From: Acidimicrobiia bacterium
GTDB lineage: Bacteria > Actinomycetota > Acidimicrobiia > IMCC26256 > JAMXLJ01
NCBI GenBank assembly: GCA_035651955.1
Contig: DASRES010000070.1
Span: 1 to 59,357 of the forward strand
Length of the DNA stretch: 59,357 nt
Direction: 5' to 3'
In this document: positions 1-8,235 of the stretch, in pieces
How positions within the stretch are numbered: position 1 is the first letter of the stretch
How the letters are laid out: every line of letters begins with the position of its first letter
Translations under genes and position numbers: made by a program
Notes under the pieces: model-generated
Databases searched by the model: none
The model's input: the letters and a program-made list of their open reading frames with translations, nothing else
Told to the model about the DNA's origin: nothing

Positions 1-1206
1 CATGAATTGTGTGTACGACGCGACGACGTGCACGTCACGGCCCTCGATGCGCGCAGCGGCACGCAGCGGATCGGGCTCGACGACGCAGGCGACGTCGCCG
101 TAGTCGAGCCGCACGGCGACGTCGAGCGCGCGCTCACCCGACGCCGCGACCGGCAGCCCGCGCAGGAGCTCGAACGGCACGTCCCACAGCCACGACGGAT
201 CGCGCCCGTCCGCGAGATGCGCGTTCACCGCGATCACGACGCCCGTCTCGCGGCCCTCCAGGTACGCGAGCACCTCGCTCCAACCGGCCGGGTTCTTGGC
301 GAGCAGCACGCGCGCGTCGCGCCCGTCCGGGAGGCGATGGACGGCGTAACGGCCCGCAACCGTCGTGACGCGTGCCGCGGCCGCCGCCGCGGGCTTCGGG
401 TCGACACCGAAGTGTCCTGCCGCGACGACCGCGAGCGCGGCGTTGAGCACGTTCCAGTGGCCCGGTACCGACAGCTGCAGGGGGATCTTCTCGTCGCCGA
501 CGACGAGCGTCTCGCCGTCGACGCGTGCGTTCGCCTCCGGCGTGGCGAACCCGCACGTGCACGAGAACCGATCGTGCTCGTCCCACTGGAGCAGCTCGCC
601 GCATGCAGGGCACGTCGCGGCGTCGGCCCGCCACCCGGGACCGAGGTCGACCCAGGTCGTGCGGGCAGGTTGTGCCGCCCACGCGACGTGTGGGTCGGAC
701 GCGTTCGCGACGACGTGCAGGCCCGGTCGTGACTCGCAGACGCCTCGCCACTGCTCGGCGACACTGCGCACCTCGCCGAACCGGTCGAGCTGGTCGCGGC
801 TGAGGTTTCCCAGCACGAGCAACTCCGCGTCGAGTGGGTCGACGACCCGGCGCAACCAGCGCTCGTCGACCTCCAGGATCGCGACGCGTGCGTCGTCGGG
901 CGCGGCACCGAGCGCGGCTGCGAGCCCCGCGGCCATGTTCGCCCCCGTGTGGTTCGACGCGACGACGGTGCCGGCGTCCTCGAGCGCGGCGCGGAGAAAG
1001 CGCGTCGTCGTCGTCTTCCCGTTCGTGGCCGAGACGAGCGCGACGCGCCGCCCGGCGCCGAGCTTCCCGAGCAGGTCGCGATCGATCGCGAGCATCACGC
1101 GCCCACCGAGGTGTGTCCCCGCGCCGCGCCCGGTTGCTCGTGACGCCCATGCGGTCGCGTTCCCCGCCGCGACCGCGAGCCGCGAGCGCGTGTCCGGCGC
1201 CGTCAC
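1..1206 (-). CDS. murT: Lipid II isoglutaminyl synthase subunit MurT, 3' end cut by the window
   Basis: Mur-ligase-like ATPase subunit of MurT/GatD, which amidates the D-glutamate of lipid II on the cytoplasmic side. The 402 codons in the window start with GTG at 1206 (VTAPDTRSRLAVAAGN) and read to the left edge without a stop; family members run about 400-420 residues, so only a few residues are missing. Visible are the P-loop SATNGKTTTTRFL near residue 55, the SNHTGANMAAGLA segment, and the MurT-type four-cysteine ribbon CPACGEL ... CTCGFAT near residue 200, followed by the C-terminal DUF1727 part. The GTG overlaps the TGA of the upstream methyltransferase (GTGA), so the two are probably co-translated. 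The partner gatD would be expected just outside the window. Family call is firm. Confidence 0.88.
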   Translation of the reverse strand, partial: MTAPDTRSRLAVAAGNATAWASRATGRGAGTHLGGRVMLAIDRDLLGKLGAGRRVALVSATNGKTTTTRFLRAALEDAGTVVASNHTGANMAAGLAAALGAAPDDARVAILEVDERWLRRVVDPLDAELLVLGNLSRDQLDRFGEVRSVAEQWRGVCESRPGLHVVANASDPHVAWAAQPARTTWVDLGPGWRADAATCPACGELLQWDEHDRFSCTCGFATPEANARVDGETLVVGDEKIPLQLSVPGHWNVLNAALAVVAAGHFGVDPKPAAAAAARVTTVAGRYAVHRLPDGRDARVLLAKNPAGWSEVLAYLEGRETGVVIAVNAHLADGRDPSWLWDVPFELLRGLPVAASGERALDVAVRLDYGDVACVVEPDPLRAAARIEGRDVHVVASYTQFM

Positions 1207-1970
1207 GCCCGCTCGGCCCAGTAGCAGTCGACTCGGTAGGGGATGGCGACCTGCTCGCGGCCGCGCGTGGCGGGATGTGTCGCGAGCACGTCGCGCACCT
1301 CGTCGAGGACCGCGGCCTGCTCGTCGGGCGGCAGCGTCGCGACGTGGCTCACGCTGCGGAACCGGTCCACGACCCCGTCGACGGTCAGCAGCTGCTCGTG
1401 GCGGAACCGCGCCTCGTGCAGTGGCCCGAACCACGGTGTGTCGACGAACGCGCTCTCGCGCCATTCCTCGTGGTTGCGCCACGGCGCCTTCTTCTCGACC
1501 CGGTCCATGACGGACCACAGCTCGTCGACCCAGTCGACGCTCCGGTCGCGCGCGTTCCACACGAGCGCGACTCGCCCGTTCGCGCGCAGCACCCGGTGGA
1601 ACTCCTCCAGCGCGCGCTGGGCGTCGAACCAGTGGAACCCCTGCGCGACGGTGACGCCGTCGAACGATCCGGCCCGGAACGGCATCGCCTCCGCGGTGCC
1701 GGCCGCGACCGGAACCTCGGGCAGCGCGTCGTGCAGCACCGCGCGCATCCCCGCGACCGGCTCGACCGCGACAACGTCTCCGCCCGCAGGGAGCAGCAGC
1801 CGGGTGAACTTCCCGGTACCGGCGGCGACGTCGGCGATGCGCCGGCCGGACGCGATGGTGAGCGCGTCCACGACCCAGGCGACCGCGTCGTCGGGGTACG
1901 TCGGACGGGCGCGGTCGTATGCGGCCGCTTCGCTCCCGAACCCGGTCGCGGCGACGTGATGGACGGTCAT
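1203..1970 (-). CDS. Class I SAM-dependent methyltransferase
   Basis: Small-molecule type Rossmann methyltransferase of 255 residues, substrate unknown. The SAM-binding motif I reads IADVAAGTGKFTRLLL (about residues 42-57), followed by the acidic motif VVAVEP and the post-motif region GVTVAQGFHWFD typical of the Methyltransf_11 group. ATG at 1970 is chosen because a -10 box TAGCGT (positions 1978-1983, read on the minus strand) ends 7 nt upstream, which fits a leaderless transcript; a GTG three codons further upstream is the alternative. Its stop overlaps the start of murT, so the pair is likely an operon, although nothing in the protein ties it to the cell wall. Confidence 0.82.
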   Translation of the reverse strand: MTVHHVAATGFGSEAAAYDRARPTYPDDAVAWVVDALTIASGRRIADVAAGTGKFTRLLLPAGGDVVAVEPVAGMRAVLHDALPEVPVAAGTAEAMPFRAGSFDGVTVAQGFHWFDAQRALEEFHRVLRANGRVALVWNARDRSVDWVDELWSVMDRVEKKAPWRNHEEWRESAFVDTPWFGPLHEARFRHEQLLTVDGVVDRFRSVSHVATLPPDEQAAVLDEVRDVLATHPATRGREQVAIPYRVDCYWAERA

Positions 1971-2000
1971 CGGTATCACGCTAATCGGGAGCGTTCGCTC

Positions 2001-3074
2001 TCATGGCGGTTCCACAGACGCAGTGCCGTCGGGTCGTCGCCGACCGGTCCATCCTTCGTGGAGCTTCACGTGGTGATGACGGCAGTACATCCTCAGGTTG
2101 TCGAGGTCGGTCGCACCCCCGTCGATCCAGTGTCTCTCGTGATGGACGTCGCACCATTCGGGTGGTCGGTCGCAACCGGGCCACGCACAGCCGCCGTCGC
2201 GCAGCATGACTGCCCTGCGTTGCGCCGGGCTGACGACGCGGGTGCGGCGTCCGAGATCGAGGATCTCGCCGTCGCGGTCGCGCACGACCCGCCGGAGGAT
2301 CGCGTCGCACGCCAACCGCCGGACGGTGCTCGGCGCGACGGGCCCCACGTGCGCGAGGTCGCAACGCGCCGTACGCGGATCGTCGGGCATCATCCCGGCG
2401 AGCGTCTCGACGTCGACGAACACGTCGAGCTCGGCAGGCACTGCGGAACCGAGCGCGCGCCGAGCGAGCTCGTGCAGCGCGTCGGCGCGCCGCTGTGCCG
2501 GCGTCCGCTCCGGATCCGGAGCCATGAGCTTCTCGAGCGCGCTGATCACCGCTTCGCCGGCAACGGGATCGAGGCGACCGTCGATGTGGAGGCTGCCGTC
2601 GGGGAGCTTCGAGAGATACAGGCGACGGCGGCGGTACGGCTTCTCGGGGTCGCGCTCGCCGTTCTCGTCCAGGTCCTCCGCGATCTCGCGCCAACGGCGC
2701 ATCGCGACCCGGAACTCCTCCGGCCGGGTCTCGCGCGCGATCGCGAGGAGCTCCTCCTCGTGCTCGTCGAACAGCTCGTCATGCCCACGGGCCGCCAACG
2801 CGAGCGCATCGACGTGCGCGCAGGTCACGTCACCGTCGTCGAGGCGCTTCGCCGTTCGCGGATGGCGTTGCACGAGCCGCCCGCCCCGCAGCAGCCGCGA
2901 CGCCTCGGGTCGCGTCACTCGGCCTCGATGCACCAACCACGAATGCGTCGACAGTGCGCCGTCAACCGCGCACTCACCCGACGCGTCGAGCTCGCCGACC
3001 GCGGCGAGCAGCGCGGCGTCAAGCCGCTCTCGCTCGGCCAGCAACTGCAGCACCCGCTCCGATGTTCCGAACAC
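2001..3074 (-). CDS. DUF222 / HNH endonuclease-domain protein (13E12-repeat family)
   Basis: A 357-residue protein with an N-terminal helical DUF222 region (about residues 20-250) and a C-terminal HNH nuclease module containing CAWPGCDRPPEWCDVHH, then HWIDGGATDLDN and CRHHHVKLHEG (about residues 295-345). Cys and His ligands of the HNH fold are all present, so a DNA nuclease activity is plausible but the biological role of the family is not settled. GTG at 3074 is preceded by a -10 box TAGAAT with a 7-nt gap, i.e. a leaderless start. A perfect LexA box covers the start codon, so the gene is probably DNA-damage induced; as I recall, members of this family in Mycobacterium tuberculosis also carry SOS boxes. 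The gene stands alone between murT-methyltransferase and the sulfate genes. Confidence 0.88.
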   Translation of the reverse strand: MFGTSERVLQLLAERERLDAALLAAVGELDASGECAVDGALSTHSWLVHRGRVTRPEASRLLRGGRLVQRHPRTAKRLDDGDVTCAHVDALALAARGHDELFDEHEEELLAIARETRPEEFRVAMRRWREIAEDLDENGERDPEKPYRRRRLYLSKLPDGSLHIDGRLDPVAGEAVISALEKLMAPDPERTPAQRRADALHELARRALGSAVPAELDVFVDVETLAGMMPDDPRTARCDLAHVGPVAPSTVRRLACDAILRRVVRDRDGEILDLGRRTRVVSPAQRRAVMLRDGGCAWPGCDRPPEWCDVHHERHWIDGGATDLDNLRMYCRHHHVKLHEGWTGRRRPDGTASVEPP

Positions 3075-3087
3075 GTGTTCGATTCTA
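3068..3087 (-). promoter_or_regulatory. SOS (LexA) box plus -10 box of the DUF222/HNH gene
   Basis: CGAACACGTGTTCG at 3068-3081 is a perfect palindrome of the actinobacterial CGAAC-N4-GTTCG class. It overlaps the GTG start codon at 3072-3074, the predicted transcription start, and abuts the -10 hexamer TAGAAT (3082-3087, minus strand). LexA bound here would block initiation directly. No convincing -35 was seen. Confidence 0.8.
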
Positions 3088-3177
3088 CAAGGGGGGTATG
3101 ACAGTCATCCGGCCGGCGGCTCGGGTTGGCGCTCGCTTCGGCAGCGCTGTCGACGAGCCGGGTCGGTGGGCCGTCGG

Positions 3178-4437
3178 TCAGTCGGGGATGCCGAGGATCA
3201 TCCCGGCGCCGACGGTCTTGCGCGTCGACTCGTCGACCAGGATGAAGCTGCCCGTCGTCCGGTTGCGTCGGTACTCGTCGACGAACAACGGGACGGTCGT
3301 CCGCAAGGTGACCCGGCCGATCTCGTTCAGCGTCAACGACGGCGCGGCCTCGTCGCGGTGCAGCGTGTTGATGTCGAGCCGGTACCGCAAGTCCTTCACC
3401 AGCGCGCGGGCCGATCGGGTTGTGTGCTTGATACCGAGCTTCCCGCCCGCGCTCAGCGCGCTCTGCTCGTCGAGCCAGCACACCATCGCGTCGAGGTCCT
3501 GCGTGATCGTCGGCCGGTTGTGCGGGCGGCACAGCATGTCGCCGCGGCCGACGTCGAGGTCGTCCTCGAGCGTGACCGTCACCGCCATCGGCGGGAACGC
3601 CTCGTCGACCGCGCCGTCCATCGTGTCGATCGACGCGATGCGGGTCGTGAACCCCGACGGCAGCGCGACCACGTCGTCGCCCGGTCGGAACACACCGCCG
3701 GCGACGGTCCCCGCGTACCCCCGGTAGTCGTGGAACGCGTCGTTGCGCGGCCGGATCACGTACTGCACCGGGAAGCGGCAGTCGATGAGGTTCCGGTCGG
3801 ACGCGATGTGCACCTCTTCGAGGTGGTGCAGCAACGACGTGCCCTCGTACCACGGCATGTTCGCGGAGCGGTCGACGACGTTGTCGCCGTGCAGCGCGGA
3901 GATCGGGATGAACGTCAGGTCGGCGACGTCCAGCTTCGTCGCGAACTCGCGGAACTCGGCCTTGATCGCCTCGAACACCTCGCGGTCGTAGCCGACGAGG
4001 TCCATCTTGTTGACGCACAGCACGAGGTGCGGGATGCGCAGCAACGACGCGATGAACGCGTGGCGGCGTGACTGCTCCAAGACACCCTTGCGCGCGTCGA
4101 TCAGGATGAGTGCGAGGTCTGCGGTCGACGCGCCCGTGACCATGTTCCGCGTGTACTGGATGTGGCCGGGTGTGTCGGCGATGATGAACTTCCGGTTGGG
4201 CGTCGCGAAGTAGCGGTACGCGACGTCGATCGTGATGCCCTGCTCCCGTTCGGCGCGCAACCCGTCGGTGAGGAGCGCGAGGTTGACCTGCTCGTCACCG
4301 CGGGCGCGACTCGTCCGCTCCACCGCGTCGAGCTGGTCCTCGAAGATCGCCTTCGAGTCGTACAGCAGCCGCCCGATGAGCGTGCTCTTCCCGTCGTCGA
4401 CGGAGCCCGCGGTCGCGAGACGCAGCAGTTCGCTCAT
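3178..4437 (-). CDS. cysN: Sulfate adenylyltransferase subunit 1 (GTPase)
   Basis: GTPase subunit of ATP sulfurylase, which couples GTP hydrolysis to adenosine-5'-phosphosulfate formation by CysD. The 419 residues show the EF-Tu-like G1 motif GSVDDGKST near residue 11, the G3 DTPGH, and the G4 NKMD, then the beta-barrel domains. There is no C-terminal APS-kinase (CysC) extension, in contrast to the CysNC fusions of mycobacteria, which agrees with the direct APS-reductase route encoded next door. ATG at 4437 overlaps by 4 nt (ATGA) the stop of a 25-codon mini-ORF lying between cysD and cysN. Last gene of the sulfate operon. Confidence 0.95.
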   Translation of the reverse strand: MSELLRLATAGSVDDGKSTLIGRLLYDSKAIFEDQLDAVERTSRARGDEQVNLALLTDGLRAEREQGITIDVAYRYFATPNRKFIIADTPGHIQYTRNMVTGASTADLALILIDARKGVLEQSRRHAFIASLLRIPHLVLCVNKMDLVGYDREVFEAIKAEFREFATKLDVADLTFIPISALHGDNVVDRSANMPWYEGTSLLHHLEEVHIASDRNLIDCRFPVQYVIRPRNDAFHDYRGYAGTVAGGVFRPGDDVVALPSGFTTRIASIDTMDGAVDEAFPPMAVTVTLEDDLDVGRGDMLCRPHNRPTITQDLDAMVCWLDEQSALSAGGKLGIKHTTRSARALVKDLRYRLDINTLHRDEAAPSLTLNEIGRVTLRTTVPLFVDEYRRNRTTGSFILVDESTRKTVGAGMILGIPD

Positions 4438-4511
4438 GTCTTCCGCTCTTGCGCCTGCGGCGCGGGCCGCTCGGGCCCCGCTCCCGCTCGCCTCCCGGCT
4501 CGCTCACTCAT
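4434..4511 (-). CDS. 25-codon mini-ORF between cysD and cysN (copy A of a duplicated element)
   Basis: ATG at 4511 opens a 25-residue reading frame that begins MSERAGRRAG, ends QAQERKT, and whose TGA overlaps the cysN start (ATGA). The same peptide apart from start codon and last residue is encoded at 41584-41661, where it also ends in a 4-nt overlap with the next gene. The DNA is 66 bp identical between the two places. It may be a translational coupling cassette rather than a functional peptide; no known domain is recognisable. Translation is inferred only from position. Confidence 0.45.
   Translation of the reverse strand: MSERAGRRAGAGPERPAPQAQERKT
4440..4505 (-). repeat. 66-bp dispersed repeat, copy A
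   Basis: Identical over 66 bp, in inverted orientation, to 41590-41655; similarity continues on both flanks with only transition differences through the start codon of the downstream gene. The unit is GC-rich and can fold (GCGCC-GCA-GGCGC near its 3' end). It sits directly before the start of cysN. Confidence 0.9.
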
Positions 4512-4575
4512 ACGGGTCGACTCCGCTCCGGCCTGCCGGGCATCCGCCCAGGCTTCCGCTGCGTCTCGCTCACGA

Positions 4576-5487
4576 CTAGAAGTATCCCTCGCGCTTGCGG
4601 TCCTCCATCGCGGCCTCGGAGAACTTGTCGTCGGCACGTGTCGCGCCCCGCTCGGTGATGCGCGACGACGCGACCTCCTCGATGACGTCCTCCACGGTCG
4701 CCGCAGCCGACTCGACCGCCGCGGTGCACGTCATGTCGCCGACGGTCCGGTAGCGCACCGTCGCCTCGAACACCTCGGCGCCCTCGGGTGCGGGGAGGAA
4801 CTCGCCGACGCCCATGAGCATTCCGTCGACGCGGAACACGCGTCGACGGTGCGCGTAGTAGATCGACGGGACCTCGATGCGCTCGTCGGCGATGTACTGC
4901 CAGATGTCGAGCTCGGTCCAGTTCGACAGTGGGAACACCCGCATGTGCTCACCGGGACGGTGACGGCCGTTGTAGAGCGCCCACAGCTCGGGCCGCTGCT
5001 GCTTCGGGTCCCACTGCCCGAACTCGTCGCGCAAAGAGAAGACGCGCTCCTTCGCGCGCGCCTTCTCCTCGTCGCGACGGGCACCTCCGAACACCGCGTC
5101 GAACCGGTGCTCCTCGATCGCGTCGAGCAACGTCGTCGTCTGCAGACGGTTGCGCGACGCGCCCGGCCGCGGGTCCTCGTGGACACGCCCGGCGTCGATC
5201 GACGCCTGCACGGACGCGACGACCAGCTGCACCCCGAGCTCCTGGACGCGCCGGTCCCGGAACTCGATCACCTCGGGGAAGTTGTGGCCGGTGTCGACAT
5301 GCATCACCGGGAACGGGATCGGCGCGGGCCAGAACGCCTTCTCGGCCAGGCGCAGCATGACGATCGAGTCCTTGCCGCCCGAGAAGAGCAGGACGGGTCG
5401 CTCGAACTCGGCGGCGACCTCGCGGAACACGTGAATGGATTCGGCCTCGAGCGTGCGCAGATGGCTGAGCGTCAACGTGCGTGACAT
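4576..5487 (-). CDS. cysD: Sulfate adenylyltransferase subunit 2
   Basis: Catalytic subunit of ATP sulfurylase: sulfate + ATP to adenosine-5'-phosphosulfate, cytoplasmic, partner of CysN. The 303 residues carry the PP-loop SGGKDS near residue 40, the GGARRDEEKARAKER segment and the C-terminal RERGATRADD stretch that is standard for CysD, ending KREGYF. ATG at 5487 (MSRTLTLSHL) is preferred; a TTG three codons upstream (5496) is also possible. It lies 19 nt after cysH and is separated from cysN by about 140 nt that contain the duplicated mini-ORF. Confidence 0.94.
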   Translation of the reverse strand: MSRTLTLSHLRTLEAESIHVFREVAAEFERPVLLFSGGKDSIVMLRLAEKAFWPAPIPFPVMHVDTGHNFPEVIEFRDRRVQELGVQLVVASVQASIDAGRVHEDPRPGASRNRLQTTTLLDAIEEHRFDAVFGGARRDEEKARAKERVFSLRDEFGQWDPKQQRPELWALYNGRHRPGEHMRVFPLSNWTELDIWQYIADERIEVPSIYYAHRRRVFRVDGMLMGVGEFLPAPEGAEVFEATVRYRTVGDMTCTAAVESAAATVEDVIEEVASSRITERGATRADDKFSEAAMEDRKREGYF

Positions 5488-5506
5488 CGAGGACAACGAT
5501 CGCGCC

Positions 5507-6184
5507 TCAGCCGTGCAGGCCGCACTCGATCTTGTCGGTCCCCGCCCAGCGACCCGAGCGGGGGTCGTCGCCGTCAGTCACGGGCCGCGTGCACGGCCAG
5601 CACCCGATCGAGGGGAAGCCGCGGTCGGCGAGCGGGTGCACCGGCAGCTCGTGGTCGCGCACGTAGCCCGCGACGTCGACGTCGGTCCACGTCGCGAGCG
5701 GGTTCACCTTCACGAGCCCGCGCCCCACGTCCCAACTGGCGATCGGTGCCTGCGCGCGCGACGCGGTCTCGGCGCGCCGGAGCCCCGTCATCCACGCGGC
5801 CCGGCCGTCGAGCGCGCGCCGCAGCGGCTCGACCTTGCGCGCGTTGCAGCAGCCGTCCGGGTCGTGTTGCCACCGGTCGTCGTGGCCGACGTCCGGCGTG
5901 ACGACCGTCAGGCGGAGGTCGTAGCGGCGGCGCACCTGGTCGACGTACCAGAGCGTCTCCGCGAAGTGATAGCCGGTGTCGAGGAAGACGACCTCGACGT
6001 CCGGCGCGACCTTCGTCGCGACGTCGACGAGCACGCAGTCCTGGAACGACGCCGCGAGCACCAGCCCGTCGCCGAAGCGGTCCCACGCCCACTCGACCAC
6101 GCGCGATGCCGGCGCGTGCTCGAGCTCGCGCGACACGCCCGCGAGCTCCGCGAGGTCTGCGATGGGATCGGAGAGCGTCGTCAT
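5507..6184 (-). CDS. cysH: Assimilatory adenylyl-sulfate (APS) reductase
   Basis: Reduces APS to sulfite with thioredoxin as donor. The 225 residues include SFQDCVLVD near the nucleotide site, the paired iron-sulfur cysteines CCNARK (about residue 125) and CWPC (about residue 208), and the C-terminal catalytic ECGLHG. The CC...CxxC set marks the 4Fe-4S APS-reductase type rather than a PAPS reductase, consistent with the lack of an APS kinase in this operon. ATG at 6184 lies 5 nt after the sulfite reductase stop, so the two genes are tightly coupled. Confidence 0.93.
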   Translation of the reverse strand: MTTLSDPIADLAELAGVSRELEHAPASRVVEWAWDRFGDGLVLAASFQDCVLVDVATKVAPDVEVVFLDTGYHFAETLWYVDQVRRRYDLRLTVVTPDVGHDDRWQHDPDGCCNARKVEPLRRALDGRAAWMTGLRRAETASRAQAPIASWDVGRGLVKVNPLATWTDVDVAGYVRDHELPVHPLADRGFPSIGCWPCTRPVTDGDDPRSGRWAGTDKIECGLHG

Positions 6185-6189
6185 CGGCC

Positions 6190-7989
6190 TCAGGCGCCCG
6201 CGCACTCGCCCGGGCCGACGTCCGCGACGTACGGACCCGTCTCGTCGTAGTCGACGTAGTAGTCGGGCGCGACGTCCGGTTCCGGGAACTCGTCGAGCTC
6301 CTTCAACGTCTTGCCGACGCCCGCGGCACCGCCCGAACGGTCGAGCCAGTCGGCGAACGTCTCGCCGGCGTCGCGTTCGTCCGCGAACCGTCCGACGACG
6401 CGCACGACGGCCTGGGCGGCGGCCTTCGCCGGGAGCTTCGTCGCGCGCTGCCCGAACGCGACCTCCATCTGCCCGATGCGCCCGCCGAGCAGCATCTGGT
6501 AGCCGGGTGCCGAACGTCCGTGCGCGCGGCGCTCGAGGCCGAAGAAGCCGATGTCCGACGTGTGGTGCTGCCCGCACGAGTTCGTGCAGCCGGAGATGTT
6601 CACGCGCACGCCACCGACGTCCGCGAGACCCGACTCCTCGAGCGCCGCGCCGATCGCGTCCGCGAGGCCGCGCGACTGCGTCACCGCGAGGTTGCAGGTG
6701 TCCGCGCCCGGGCACGCCACGACGTCGCGCGCGAGCTCCGCGCCGGCCTCCGCCATGCCGAGCGCGTCGAGACGCGCGTGCAGGTCCCGCAGCTGGTCCT
6801 CACGCAGGCCGCGCAGCGCGAAGTTCTGACGGTTGGTGATGCGGACCTCGATGCCGAAGTCGCGCTGGATGTCGGCGATGCCCCGGAACTGCTCGGTCGT
6901 GATGTCGCCGAGACGCGCGTACGCGTAGGCGCTGACGGTGCCGTTGGCGCGGCCGCGCACGACGTTCGCCTCCTCCCACCGGTCGTACGGGGAGGAGCTG
7001 CGGATGCGGACGGGAACGCCCCCGGGGACCGTGCCGGCGTCCGCGGTGACCTCGGTCCCCATGCCCGCCGGGGCGTCGCCGCGCTCGCGCACCTGCTCCG
7101 GGATCCCGCCCGGCCACGTCGTCGACGCACGCAGGAAGCGACGCTCACGCATGATGCGCCGGCGCAGCTCGTCGATCCCGAGCTCGTCGACCAGCCACTT
7201 CATGCGCGCACGGATCTTGTTGTCGCGGTTGCCGTAGTGGTCGAACGTGCGGAGGATCGCCTCGATCGTCGGCATGAGGTCCTCGCGCGACGTGAACTCC
7301 TCGAGCGCGAGCGCCGCGTGCGGGTTCGCGCCGAGACCACCGGCGACGAACACCTTGAAGCCCGGCTCCACCGTGCCGTCCGGCAAGGGACGGTTGACCG
7401 CGATCACGCCGACGTCGTTGAACATCGCCTGGCCGCAGTCGGTCGCGCAGCCAGAGAAGTTGATCTTGAACTTGCGCGGCAGGCGCTGCGCGATCGGGTT
7501 GCGCAGGAAGAGGTCGGTCGCCGCCTGGGCCCACGGCGTGATGTCGACGACCTCGTACGGGCATGCGCCGGCGAGGTGGCAGCCGGTGACGTTGCGCACG
7601 GTGTCACCACACGCCTCGCGCGTGGTCATGCCGACGGACGCGAGCAGCCGCAGCACCTCGGGCACCTGCTCGAGCTGCACGAAGTGGAACTGCACGTTCT
7701 GGCGCGTGGTGAGGTGGCCCCACCCGCGCGAGTACGTCTCCGCGATGTACGCGAGGGTCTCGAGCTGCTCCGGCTCGAGACGGCCGTGGGGGATCTTCAC
7801 CCGGGTCATCTGGTGGTGCTCGCCCTGCCGCTGCCCGTAGATCCCGAAGTTCAGGCGGCAGATCCGGAAGACGTCCTCCTCGACGTCGCCCGCGAGGTAC
7901 TCGCCGATGGTCTGCTCGAAGCGGTCGAGCTCCTCCGCGATCGACGGATCGAGGGTGCGGGACCGCAGCTCTGCGACGTCGATGGCCAT
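6190..7989 (-). CDS. sir: Ferredoxin-type sulfite (or nitrite) reductase
   Basis: Siroheme/4Fe-4S reductase that takes sulfite to sulfide (six electrons), given its operon partners. Of 599 residues, the cluster ligands are Cys426, Cys432, Cys468 and Cys472 in ACPGADTC and SGCTNSCGQ; the N-terminal half has the ferredoxin-like reductase repeat with RVKIPHGRL and TTRQNVQFHF. Sulfite versus nitrite specificity cannot be read from sequence alone; context with cysH-cysD-cysN favours sulfite. ATG at 7989 is supported by the ribosome site GGAGGAACGCC just before it. It is the first large gene of the operon, about 100 nt after a leaderless leader ORF. Confidence 0.9.
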   Translation of the reverse strand: MAIDVAELRSRTLDPSIAEELDRFEQTIGEYLAGDVEEDVFRICRLNFGIYGQRQGEHHQMTRVKIPHGRLEPEQLETLAYIAETYSRGWGHLTTRQNVQFHFVQLEQVPEVLRLLASVGMTTREACGDTVRNVTGCHLAGACPYEVVDITPWAQAATDLFLRNPIAQRLPRKFKINFSGCATDCGQAMFNDVGVIAVNRPLPDGTVEPGFKVFVAGGLGANPHAALALEEFTSREDLMPTIEAILRTFDHYGNRDNKIRARMKWLVDELGIDELRRRIMRERRFLRASTTWPGGIPEQVRERGDAPAGMGTEVTADAGTVPGGVPVRIRSSSPYDRWEEANVVRGRANGTVSAYAYARLGDITTEQFRGIADIQRDFGIEVRITNRQNFALRGLREDQLRDLHARLDALGMAEAGAELARDVVACPGADTCNLAVTQSRGLADAIGAALEESGLADVGGVRVNISGCTNSCGQHHTSDIGFFGLERRAHGRSAPGYQMLLGGRIGQMEVAFGQRATKLPAKAAAQAVVRVVGRFADERDAGETFADWLDRSGGAAGVGKTLKELDEFPEPDVAPDYYVDYDETGPYVADVGPGECAGA

Positions 7990-8028
7990 GGCGTTCCTCC
8001 GGCGGGGTTTGGGGGGCACGCCGCACAC

Positions 8029-8060
8029 CCGGGCCCGGGCGCGCGTTCCAGCCCGGGGAG
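8029..8060 (-). promoter_or_regulatory. GC-rich hairpin in the sulfite-reductase leader
   Basis: Between the leader ORF and the sir start the minus strand can pair CCCGGGC with GCCCGGG around a 10-nt loop. No U-tract follows. It could be an attenuation or ribosome-stalling structure, but in DNA this GC-rich such pairings arise easily. Confidence 0.25.
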
Positions 8061-8091
8061 GACGGAAGGTGGGCGGCGGCGCGCGGGACGA

Positions 8092-8190
8092 CTACGCGCG
8101 TACCGGACCGAGGCGGCGACACAGCTCGTCGCGCACCTCGTGCGGGGTGCGGCCTTGGGAGATGCTGGGCGCACCGCTTCGCCGGATCAC
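8092..8190 (-). CDS. Predicted leaderless leader peptide of the sulfate operon (32 aa)
   Basis: GTG at 8190 lies exactly 7 nt after a -10 hexamer TAGGCT (8198-8203, minus strand), so the transcript of the sulfate operon would start at or next to this codon. The 32-codon frame begins VIRRSGAPSISQG and ends VRDELCRRLGPVRA; it has one cysteine codon, close to the end. Leaderless cysteine-containing uORFs are described upstream of cysteine/sulfur genes in mycobacteria, where runs of Cys codons sense cysteinyl-tRNA; here the single Cys makes such attenuation weaker or absent. Placement is strong, function is inferred. Confidence 0.45.
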   Translation of the reverse strand: MIRRSGAPSISQGRTPHEVRDELCRRLGPVRA

Positions 8191-8197
8191 GGGTCGT

Positions 8198-8203
8198 AGC
8201 CTA
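8198..8203 (-). promoter_or_regulatory. -10 box of the sulfate operon
   Basis: TAGGCT on the minus strand, 7 nt from the GTG at 8190. No strong -35 element is seen 17 nt upstream. Confidence 0.55.
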
Positions 8204-8235
8204 CCGGCTCCGGCTCCGAAATACCAGTTTGGAGG

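Noticed and set aside
134-1150. Long Arg-rich open frames opposite or beside murT
   Set aside because: Composition is that of shadow frames in GC-rich DNA; the MurT frame carries all conserved motifs.
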